Assembly (NCBI GenBank): GCA_934045905.1
Contig: OW203769.1
Span: forward strand, 19,003,705-19,067,704
From: Leuctra nigra
Taxonomy: Eukaryota; Arthropoda; Insecta; Plecoptera; Leuctridae
Reading direction: 5' to 3'
DNA length: 64,000 nucleotides
Notes under the pieces: generated by a model
What the model was told of the DNA's origin: nothing
Seen by the model: only the letters and a program-made list of their open reading frames with translations
The model's database searches: none
Position numbers and translations under genes: made by a program
Part shown: positions 55,701 to 64,000 of the stretch, one piece after another
Numbering within the stretch: the first letter of the stretch is position 1
How the letters are laid out: each line of letters opens with the position of its first letter

Positions 55701-58427
55701 CAAATAATAAGTCACTTTTATCAAGACATTTAGCAAAATTCAGTTAACGTTCTAACATGTTACCTTATTATTGTTGCTAATTTGCTGGTTTGGAAATGGG
55801 ATGAATGAAATCATGATGGCTATTCTCTAAATTACCAATGACAATTTCTCACTAAAAATTTTAGTATCAATAAACATTGATCAGAGAAGATGTTGAGATG
55901 TAGACAGAAGAAATTTTTATGGAATTTGATGAAAAACGAGCAGAAGAAGAAGAAGAAGAAGAAGAAGAAGAAATTGAATAAATTAGATCAGAGTATGTAT
56001 TTGATGGTAAAAAGTGTGACAGGCTTGGCCATCCGGCATTATAATGTACTATGTTTTGTGGCCTAAATTTTTGTGAGCGTTTTCCCACTCCAATTTAGTT
56101 TGGAAGGGTGCATTTATTTATGCTCTGTGAGAAAAAAATAATATATAATATATAGTTAATTTTAAAAATTATTAATGTATTATAAGTCATAAAAATATTT
56201 GTTTTCGTAAGGAATGACATGCCGGTGAGCCAGGGCTGTGTGTGGAACAATTAGGACTCTTACCTTGCACGGGTCGAACTTGCTGTCGCTAAGGACGCTG
56301 TCATTCTTGAACATCGTGAAACAGACGCCTGGAATAAGTTCAAGATGATATAATTATGACTCACATCATGTTATTGGACGTTCACATTTATAGTGTCCCC
56401 ACATTACTGCGATGACAGTTTACACTTGTGAAACTGAAGATATTAAAGGGATCCTGAAGGTATTTAAGTGTGGACCAGGATGTATAGGTGTGGACCATGG
56501 GATGTGTGGACGTACCGAAGTTGACATCCTTGACGACGCCCATACATCCCTGGATGTGCTGCATCAGCTCAGCAATCAGTCCCTGCTGGCCCTTATCATC
56601 GTCGTCTTCACCCTGCACAATACACAATACCGTCACAATACCGTCACACAATACCATCATACAATACCGTCACACTCAGCAATCAGTCCCTGCTGGCCCT
56701 TATCATCGTCGTCTTCACACTGCACAATACACAATACAGTCACAATACCGTCACACAATACCGTCACACGATACCGTCACACAATATAGGTACCAACATG
56801 GCACTGCAACAATATCGTACACAATACCGCACAATACACCAGCGCTCTTAAATGTAAGTCTACACCTACGTAATTATCTGCACAATATCTTTGCATAGGT
56901 TTCTCTCAATTGTTTAGTTATTACACAAAGAATGAAATACGAAAGGGTCCTAAACGTTTTATTTATTTTTTTACTAATATCCTGGATTTGAATATTTAGT
57001 TGATATTTTTGTCAATTAGGTACGTTTTAGTTACTCAGGAAAGCCAAGTTATACATCGACTAAAGTACCTAAACTCCATCTATGAACTTATTTAAAATCT
57101 TAAAATTGTACAAGTCAATAAGTCAAAAATTATTCTGAGGGATTTCACAAAAATGCATTAAAAATGTTTACAATCAGATATTTAAAAAAAGGATACCCAG
57201 ATCAATCAACAATGAAAATCCTGTTATTATTTTATTTTCAATACATTTTCAATTTATTTTCTGTTATTTTTATTTCCAAGTCGCATATTTTTCCTCCTGG
57301 AATGACTAGTGCTGGATGTTTCAGTTGATAGAGTCGACATTGGAATTCACTCTGATTACGTCACGTAGCTCTGATTGTATTGGCTGTTGATGATGCAATG
57401 ATGCATGGAGATAGCACAACATTGGTCCAGGCACATCCTCACAGATTGTACACACAGCTTCACGACTCAATGACTTTATGATGTCGACGAGGACATTATC
57501 GATATAAAACTCAGCCATAGTAGAAAAGTAAAAAAATGATTATTTCCACGGACCGAGAATGCTCCATATATAGATTATTTTTTAACTAATTAATAACTTT
57601 GCATATGAATTTGAAATTATAGTCTCAACAAGCGAGTAGTTTTAGAATACTTATCTGTGTCTTTTCGGTATTTTGTGCGATTTGGATGCATTTAAATCAA
57701 ATGTCAAATGTCAAGCGTTATAAATTACACATCTCCCAATTTAAGATGTTTTTATTATCAGCTGTTCCTACATCATTTAGGTAAGTCATATAGGTAATTT
57801 ACAATACCAATATCATTTTCTAGCTAGGATGGGAAACATTTTTAATATATTGTAAATTTTCATTTAATGCTGAGGAAATTTGGCTAGTGGAGGGGGGGGG
57901 GGATGGATCACTTAACACCCTCCCCCCCCCCCCCATCATAGGTATGCCTGAAGAATACACTTAAGAATATATCTATTGATTTCAATTACATAAAAATAAA
58001 CAGCGTATAATATGAACTTATTAAACTTAGTTCTTGAAGAACATTTGATGAGGTTAGGTCTGTCAGAAGCCAATTAAGCCGTAACTTGAATAATCAAGGA
58101 ATTTGTTAAAACAGACATGGTTAATTCCTCGATTAATCTTCAGGGTTAATTTTCTTGTTGTCTTATTGTTGTAAATTTAAAAACAAAACAACGAATTTAC
58201 CATTCCAAATCTGCAAAAACCCTTGATGGAAGTTCAAAAGTGTTCATTGATGCAAGACACGAGTAAAATAATTTAATAACATGCATTGAAGAATATTTAG
58301 CAGACTAGAGATTTACAAATGTTAATTAAATGTGATATATTGTGTAAAAGTGTAAAAAGTCTTCAAGTCTTACTTGAGCTCCCCCGAGCACGGCTGCTAC
58401 TAGAACGAAGACTGCCAGGAACTTCAT
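52036..58427 (-). CDS. Odorant-binding protein OBP-B, 7 coding exons
   Basis: Exons in gene order: 58427-58374, 56612-56516, 56328-56264, 55656-55621, 54409-54295, 53741-53671 and 52089-52036 (TAA). All have GT-AG ends. Lengths 54, 65, 36, 115 and 71 equal those of OBP-A exons 1, 3, 4, 5 and 6. The product has 163 residues: signal peptide MKFLAVFVLVAAVLGGAQ, a short acidic start (GEDDDDKGQQ), C1 in IQGCMG, extra Cys in GVCF and DPCK, C2-x3-C3 as CMIGC, C4 in DQCKGK and C5-x8-C6 as CGTGYNMFVC. It is the inverted paralogue of OBP-A and lacks that gene's long Gln-rich stretch. Introns hold several transposon pieces. Confidence 0.87.
52434..53492. mobile_element. TIR element with an inserted RTE fragment
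   Basis: GGGGCTGTTCATAAATTATG at 52434 is inverted at 53470-53492 (CATACTTTATGAACAGCCCC), and long C tracts follow each end. The interior contains (TA)n at 52699-52725 and the RTE ORF fragment. It sits inside intron 6 of OBP-B and splits a half copy of the F2 palindrome (52350-52433). Confidence 0.65.
52739..53164 (-). pseudogene. RTE/I-type LINE, C-terminal fragment
   Basis: It contains CITYGSEVWTINRRLQHRVN, MAFWRRSCGVTLFDHIRNEE, LLWYGHMRRMPEKRLPAKIW and KRGRPRRMWLDGIGEAL. This is the typical C-terminal end of RTE-like polymerases and is a 5'-truncated insertion. It is the source of many craniofacial-development-protein-like mis-annotations in insects. It lies in an OBP-B intron and is not part of that gene. 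Confidence 0.85.
53920..54175. mobile_element. M1 MITE in intron 5 of OBP-B
   Basis: CATTTTCATTCATAAATAG at the left pairs with TTTATGAATGAGAATTT at the right, and ACATTTTGACGTG pairs with CACCAAAATGTC. Same family as 5120-5440. Confidence 0.65.
54547..55206. mobile_element. Compound inverted-repeat element with G tracts
   Basis: CATGGGCATCCGCC at 54547 is inverted at about 54910-54921 and again at 55192-55206 (TGCGGACGCCCATG). G18-like tracts follow the left ends. AAAATCAATTTTGAGATGTT at about 54649 pairs with the inverse near 55090. It appears to be two copies of one MITE sharing an end, in intron 4 of OBP-B. Confidence 0.6.
55208..55285 (+). mobile_element. SINE fragment
   Basis: GGGTTCAATTCCCGATGCC, CTTGACTGATGCC and CCTCAGTCGAGAGGTAAA match the middle of the SINE. 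Both ends are missing. Confidence 0.55.
56613..56840 (-). repeat. One extra copy of acceptor plus exon 2 start in OBP-B, and (ACAATACCGTCAC)n
   Basis: A 107-bp offset copy of exon 2's first 45 bases (56675-56719 on plus, TCAGCAATCAGTCCCTGCTG ... CGTCTTCAC) with its TGTGCAG acceptor lies in intron 1, just upstream of the real exon. The copy replaces GGT with TGT and has no donor; splicing to it gives a stop after about 20 codons. The spacer around both is a CAATAC/CGTCACA minisatellite. Confidence 0.8.
56841..58373. other. Intron 1 of OBP-B, remainder
   Basis: AT-rich intron with a poly-G/poly-C pair near 57890-57935. A minus 65-codon frame at 57321-57518 (MAEFYIDNVLVDIIKSL...) has a TATATATGG about 40 bp upstream, but no family is recognised. 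It may be a transposon remnant or a nested small gene (low confidence). Confidence 0.4.
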
Positions 58428-58452
58428 GTTGGCTGTTGGCTGTTGGCTGTTG

Positions 58453-58488
58453 ACTGATGCCTCTGCTTCAACAGCGGCTGTTTATATA
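58453..58488 (-). promoter_or_regulatory. Core promoter of OBP-B
   Basis: TATATAAA (58488-58481 on minus) and TCAGT (58457-58453) have the same 33-bp spacing as in OBP-A, and the AGCCAAC-repeat leader is the same. Identity with OBP-A extends about 100 bp further upstream (CCAATGAGAGAGCAGCACAT). Confidence 0.8.
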
Positions 58489-58570
58489 CCCACAGCAGAG
58501 GAAGCAGAGCGCTGAGAGATGAGCTCCATACAGCTTCCCAGGTGATGTGCTGCTCTCTCATTGGTCATCA

Positions 58571-59264
58571 TCTCCTGCTGATAAAGCATTGTTTCATGAT
58601 ATTGGCACTTTCCAGTACATGCAAGATTAGTTCTTCGTTGCATTCAATAACTAAATTCCGAGATATTTACAAATAAGGACAGACTATCTTCTGTGTAATT
58701 CGAGCTGAGGTGTCAAAGCAGCAATATTATATGATTTTTCTGCCAATTGTGCCGAATTCCATTCCAAAGTTTCAAGTTTCCTTCTTTATTTATTTTTGAC
58801 AATAGAACTACATCAGATACAATAAAAAATAAATACAAACCTAAATAAAAAAATAAGTTGTAACTTATTACGACGCGATGCCTGATAATATGAAATTAGA
58901 ACTTCATAAATCTAAATAATTCTGAAAATTTCACAACAGCTTAATAAATATCACGGAATTTTAGACTAGATTAACGTATTAGAAACATATCAGCTTTTAA
59001 AACACAAAATTGGCTACATTGTTTTCTACCACATAAAAAATTAAGTGTCCTACCAAAATTTGAACTAAATATTTATATTATCTTAATATATTTATTTATA
59101 ATTTCTTTTTGATCATCGTGTTATCTAAATATTTTTAAAATCTTAGTGTACGTATTCTCATAATATTTACAAACGCATAGTTGAGGCGTTGAAAGCTCAA
59201 GTGGCCTAACCCACAAAAATTCAAAATTGCCGCTTGATTCACCAGCCTATAAAAGAAAGGGTGA
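58571..59264. other. No gene seen
   Basis: AT-rich flank of OBP-B without a supported feature. Confidence 0.5.
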
Positions 59265-60262
59265 CCAGGGACCCGAACCGGAACCGGAACCGGAACCTAG
59301 AACCGGTATGAACCTTTATAATTTCGGAACCAGAACCGGAACCGGAACCGTTATACTTTTTTCCCCAAGAACCGGAACCGGAACCCGAACCTTTATAATC
59401 AATTAGGTTCTTAAAGGTTCTTAAAGGTTCTTTAAGGTTCCTTCTTTTAATGAAAAATCATGTATATCACTTGGATATAATATTATTCACAAAGTTGTAT
59501 AAAGTTTATTTTTTGAAAAAAAATCCAAAATATATTTTTTGTAGAAATTTTTAATTCTTGATAAGTAATAATAATTCCTCATTATGCAAACGCTGCTCGA
59601 GTTTTCAATTTTTGAATCTGACAACTGCGATGAGAACTGCATTGCCGACAATTTGAATATGATAGCTCAGGAAAAATGAATGTTTACGTTGTCTTATGGA
59701 GAAAATGTTCGATTCCCGCGGCTGTCCTTCCTGACTGGGGTTTTTTCGTGGTTTTCCCTCAGTCGACAGGCAAATGCTGAGAAGGTACCCTACTAATAGG
59801 CCACGACCGCCTCCTTCCCACCTTCCATCCTTACCTACTCTTCGCCATCATCTCCCAATCATCATCATAATCATTCATCCGTCGCCATTAGCCTCGCTGC
59901 AGAACAGTGCGATTAAGCCCCAGACCAAAAAAAAATCTCCTTCCTCTGATATTTACTATGCGCACCATCCTGTGAATTTTATACAGACTCTGCCTACGCC
60001 TGTGCCTGCATTTATAGGAAATTCCAAGTCCATTAATTCCATTAAATTTGACATTGGTAATACTGAAGCTTTATAATATAGTTTGATTTAAAATTTTAGA
60101 ACCGGAACCGAAACCCGGAACCTTTATGCAGGAACCGGAACCGGAACCGAACCTTTAAGAATATTTGTTTCAGAACCGGAACCGGAACCCGAACCTTTAT
60201 AAAATAAAATTGTGGAACCGGAACCGGAACCCGAACCTTTATTCATAAAGGTTCGGGTCCCT
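59265..60262. repeat. Two GGAACC arrays around a SINE-bearing insert
   Basis: (GGAACC)n-rich stretches with interspersed AACCTTTATAA lie at about 59268-59450 and 60098-60262. They have the same motif set in the same orientation and look like one diverged minisatellite opened by about 650 bp of other DNA that includes a SINE. Confidence 0.75.
59704..59945 (+). mobile_element. SINE copy, head truncated
   Basis: GTTCGATTCCCGCGGCTGTC through GAACAGTGCGATTAAGCCCC with an A9-type tail. It is very close to the 1722-2000 copy, so it is probably young. Confidence 0.85.
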
Positions 60263-60307
60263 GAGGGTGACTACAGTTTGTTTTTCCTATGGTTGAACTC
60301 TCTACAG

Positions 60308-60415
60308 ACCGAGCCCCCGTCAGTTGTTCTATTAGGCCGAGAAGGACAACATTGCAAGGTGAGCGCGCAATGAAGTCTTTCTCGGCCTAGCAGAACAACT
60401 GACAGTGGCTCCATC
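60308..60415. mobile_element. Small MITE
   Basis: GTCAGTTGTTCTATTAGGCC pairs with GGCCTAGCAGAACAACTGAC, and GAGAAGGAC pairs with GTCTTTCTC. The centre holds GAGCGCGC. Confidence 0.7.
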
Positions 60416-60479
60416 TGGTGAGAGTTCATATACAGTAAAAAAACATAATTTCCGCTTGGTGGAGCCAAAAGTTTCTTTC

Positions 60480-63200
60480 AGCAATTATTTTTGTGTCAAG
60501 TTTTGGCTTAACCCACATTCATCTTGGATGTCGCCGTGCGTATCACGTATTTAAAATTATGAATAACCAAGGTAATTAAAGAATAGTAAAAAAAAAACGT
60601 AAAATTTTTTCTTAAAAAAAGTAAAAAAATAATATACATTTACCCATGTATGAATTTTAAAATTATCATTAATGTAAACAAAAACTTGCAATTAAGGGAG
60701 AAAAATTCCTAATAAATATATAATTTTGTTATCATCAGTAAAAAATTAAGTTTCAAGCCATATGTTGCTCATATCACAATATTTTTTCTTAATAATTACT
60801 TAATTAAGAAATTTGCAAATAACTGCTGCTATAATCTATACTGAATAATTACTTATGTCTATATCAGTAATACATAATGTTTTAAGCCATATTTTCCAAT
60901 AAAATAATAATTTTGTACGATTCTGTTCAGTTCATATAACAGCCAAAACCACATAATATTTTAGCGAAAATGCAACAAAGACCCCGATTCAAAAATGGCC
61001 TAACCCACTTAAGGGCTGTTAATTTAAGTTGAGGGTTGAAAAAAAAATGAATTATCAACTTGACCATATTGTACATATAATTATTTTATCGCCATCGGCA
61101 TCTTGCCATATCTAACAGGCACTGAGATATTTAATCCTAAAGTTATGCAAATTTTCAAACTCGATTTGCGGCGAATCACTTTCTTGGAGTTATGCCACTT
61201 TAGCTCTCAAACGCCTCAGTTTATCTCCCAAGGAAGCAAGTCATTCAAATGGTCAATTTGGCTCAAAAACAAAGCTTGCGTCGTGTAAAGCAACTAATAT
61301 TAACATATTTATATTGTGACAGACAATGGTGACAGGTTCAAACTTATATCACATTTTAAAAATTAAATTAACAACTGAAAATGCCCATAAAGTAATATTG
61401 CAACGGATGTTATAAATAATTGGTAACGTCTGTAACAAATAAACTATTTGCTGTCATGATACAAGTGTTTTTTAGCCTGCATTTGATCGACCTACATCGA
61501 GAGTCTCATTGTCCGGCGTCTGTCACAGGAAATGGAAGCAATGTCGATAGCGAGATCAGAGGATATTGGTCCATGGAGCAGCATCCAGGACATTGCAGAT
61601 GTTATCTCGTGCAACTGACGAGCCTTGTGACCTTGCAAGGTCATGTGGGAGGTCAAACTCGGGGAGTCCCATAGAGGCGGGGAAGGAATGTTGATACTTT
61701 AAAAAGACAAGGAAAGGTGGGTACGTCCAAGCTGTTTGTCTGGTCACTCAACCCAATAACTTACAAGGTTAAAATATTTGAAATTTAATATTTATTTATT
61801 TTATTAAATACTCCACCATTATGACGCTATTAATTTGTTTACGACACAAAGATTCGTATCTTAAAGGTTAAAACGTCTTTATTTAATACGACGAGATTTT
61901 AAGGCATTTTAAAAAATTAGATTTTCTAAAATAAAAAATAATAAAAAAAAAAGATTTGAAATTTTAACCAATTTGAGATCAATTGGTTCACTGGTTTGGT
62001 CTCCAATCGTTTCAGAAATTTCATAGTTTTGCACGGTTTTGTTGAATAACCGGCGTCTAATTAAAAAGGCACGAAGCATAAATGAAAAAGTGCTACTAAT
62101 ATCCAATCAGACTGATCATGTGAACATCCTATCAACGTTAGACCCACTTATGAAACAATTTTTATTTCTCAATTTGCTGTAACGGCCGAGTGCTAGTATA
62201 ACCTTAAAGGTAAAAACGTATTTATTTAATACGGCGAGATTAAACACGGACAGCTTTTTGAAACAAACGTACTGTTTTTTTAAAGAATTATTACGCAGGT
62301 TATTTGTTTACGAAAAACTTCTCGTAAAGAATTGGTAAATTGAATGTTTGCTTTCTACTTCAAGTGCATAATTACTGTAAATATTGACATTGATCACTTG
62401 CAAATTCACAACGTTCAAATACATTTTTTTAAATACAAAGATAAAATATTTTGATAGTTTGAAGAATGTCAGAATTTGTTTAATTAGAAAAATATAAAAA
62501 GCACTAATATTTAAAAAGTACAAAAGAAAGTTCGTTAAAAAGTTTCACAAGCACTTGGTCCATTACATATTTAATGCCTATTAAAAAGTTCAAAAATTAC
62601 CAATATTTTGGAAAAATTACAAAGTTTTATGGACATATTCACGTGGGCATACAACTGAAACGTCTAAAAATATTTTATTACACACGTTATTTGTTAAAAT
62701 AAAAAAAGAGGCTGATATTCATGAAATAACTTATTTCTATGCCTATGCACCCCGAATCCGCATTATATAGGGGAGCTCATGGGGAGCCCCCCTCCCCCCA
62801 CTGTCTTCGTATAGGCAATAAATTCTCACCAATTCTCACCTACTTTATTCCATGCAGGATGAATACTCTATATTGGCGATAAAAATAAAACCGATGCAGC
62901 CAAACTAATTCTCCTGTTTTAACTGTTTATCTCACTGACTTTTATCTACGACTAAACCGATATAATAAAACCACACTCCGTAAGGAAAATAAATGCAATA
63001 TTCTATTGACCCTCAAGAATTACTATGTCAACAGAGCCATTACTAAAGTTAAACATCTAATGAATATTGAACACATTTCCTAGAACAATTCTGTCGACAG
63101 TTTCAATTAACATCGGTTTTTCTGCAATGGTCATTGAGACAATACTTGAATTGGTCGCCTAATTGACTGAATTAGTGTTGTTTACAATGTGTCTGAACTG
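60480..63200. other. No gene seen
   Basis: Mostly AT-rich spacer. A locally GC-richer patch at 61490-61680 has open frames on both strands without a recognisable domain. GGTTAAAACGTCTTTATTTA at 61866 recurs as GGTAAAAACGTATTTATTTA at 62209, together with TACG(A/G)CGAGAT, which marks a short diverged direct repeat. Confidence 0.5.
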
Positions 63201-63205
63201 TGGGT

Positions 63206-63212
63206 TATAAAT
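63206..63212 (+). promoter_or_regulatory. TATA box of the last gene
   Basis: TATAAAT lies 58 bp before the ATG at 63264, with a suitable start region near 63235-63240. Confidence 0.55.
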
Positions 63213-63263
63213 ACTTGGCAAAGCATTGAGGCCTTCAATTGTCTTGGGTGTGTTGGACAGATA

Positions 63264-63339
63264 ATGGCGGCTGTGCGGTTCTTCGCTGCTGCCCTCAGTG
63301 CGTCGTTAATACTGCAAGCCAACAGTCAACCTGGCATTG
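63264..63339 (+). CDS. First exon of a secreted protein, rest outside or not identified
   Basis: ATG at 63264 opens MAAVRFFAAALSASLILQAN followed by SQPGI, a signal peptide with likely cleavage after QANS. It ends in phase 1 at a strong donor (ATTG|GTAAGT, 63340). Promoter spacing supports it as a real first exon. Given the OBP genes nearby it may be another OBP-like gene, but no cysteine pattern can be seen. Confidence 0.55.
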
Positions 63340-64000
63340 GTAAGTGAATCTTACCTCAGAGGTAGGAGGGCGGAAGTACATTTCAATCTGGGACCGGAAT
63401 CGAAACCCTTATTAATATTAAACATTATTTGGGTTCCAACGGTTTCAATTAAATTATTAATTTCAATTAATTTTTCTTTATTGCTTTTCAATGTGAAATT
63501 TATATTTATTACCATTTACAGTTTTTCAAATAAATGATCACTGAGTCAAATTAATGTTAGACATTTCTGATAAGTTTAAAAAAATATTGAATTATTGTCT
63601 GAATTTGAGGGAATTGATGGAACCCTTATGCAACCGAAATGGAACCGCGTAGAGCGTAGAGCCGCAATCTCCAAAATCTCTTCTGGAAACATGTTTCTTG
63701 AAACTATTTTTTTTTGTCTGTTTGTTTGTACTTTTCGCATTACTTGTCAAACAAAGTCACGGATTAGACCAATTTCTTCACAAAAGATTCAGTATTCGAG
63801 AAAACAAGAAACACGACTGCACTCTGCAGGTGTCTAATGTGGTACTAGGTAAATGGCGGCTATCAAGGGCGAATTTGTATAAATATAAACATTAATAATT
63901 GCTGCTACAGTTGTTTGTTATGGCTAAAAGAGTGCATTTATAACTTAATTACAATTTCAATTGTTTCTCCTTTTTCACTGCACTATGGGAACTCGAAATG
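63340..64000 (+). other. Intron or flank of the last gene
   Basis: No second exon could be assigned. Acceptor candidates near 63768 (after a long pyrimidine tract) lead to a stop in phase 1. The next exon probably lies beyond the window. Confidence 0.4.

Noticed and set aside
61420..61747. Open frames on both strands in a GC-richer patch
   Set aside because: No domain, promoter or splice context could be seen; kept only as a note in the intergenic entry.

Overview
The window looks like AT-rich nuclear DNA of an insect, possibly a hemipteran. It holds intron-containing genes with TATA boxes and arthropod TCAGT initiators, odorant-binding-protein (OBP) type secreted proteins, tRNA-derived SINEs, non-LTR retrotransposons and many inverted-repeat (MITE) elements. 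Nothing in it looks bacterial or viral. The order and species cannot be fixed from the sequence alone.

Host genes. Three OBP-family genes are rebuilt exon by exon: OBP-C (minus, 11825-16373, 5 coding exons), OBP-A (plus, 20422-24648, 7 coding exons) and OBP-B (minus, 52036-58427, 7 coding exons). A and B are inverted paralogues that face each other across about 27 kb of transposon. Exons 1, 3, 4, 5 and 6 have identical lengths in both, and their promoters plus signal-peptide exons are nearly identical. A small Gly/Tyr-rich secreted peptide gene lies at 4525-6687 (plus). The first exon of a further secreted protein starts at 63264 and its gene runs off the window. Two tRNA-Leu(UAA) genes lie at 17883-17964 (minus) and 26173-26254 (plus).

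Layout. 0-4 kb: SINEs, a GC-rich block and the first copy of a dispersed repeat here called H1. 4.4-6.7 kb: Gly/Tyr-rich peptide gene. 7.6-11.6 kb: MITEs, a foldback element and a hAT-like element that contains H1. 11.8-16.4 kb: OBP-C, with a repeat called F2 in intron 1. 16.7-19.7 kb: SINEs, a tRNA and H1. 20.3-24.8 kb: OBP-A. 25-26.3 kb: a 44-bp P-like element, a SINE and a tRNA. 26.6-50.8 kb: one minus-strand LINE, broken by a 5.25-kb palindrome, a 190-bp MITE, the F2 element (itself carrying a 2.1-kb P-like element with a THAP remnant) and a 324-bp MITE. The LINE ORF1 has swollen into about 9.5 kb of a 63-bp/21-residue tandem repeat. 52-58.6 kb: OBP-B. 59-64 kb: GGAACC arrays, a SINE, AT-rich DNA and the partial gene.

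The most unusual signal is shared by three unrelated-looking spots. In the Gly/Tyr-rich peptide gene, in OBP-A and in OBP-B, the end of intron 1 together with the start of exon 2 (a 3' splice site plus 5' exon sequence) has been tandemly copied just upstream of the real exon 2: three extra 137-bp units, six extra 113-bp units and one extra 107-bp unit. In OBP-A most copies have also acquired a GTAAGT donor, which turns them into in-phase 84-nt cassette exons separated by 29-nt pseudo-introns. That could give a variable acidic, Gln-rich N-terminus.
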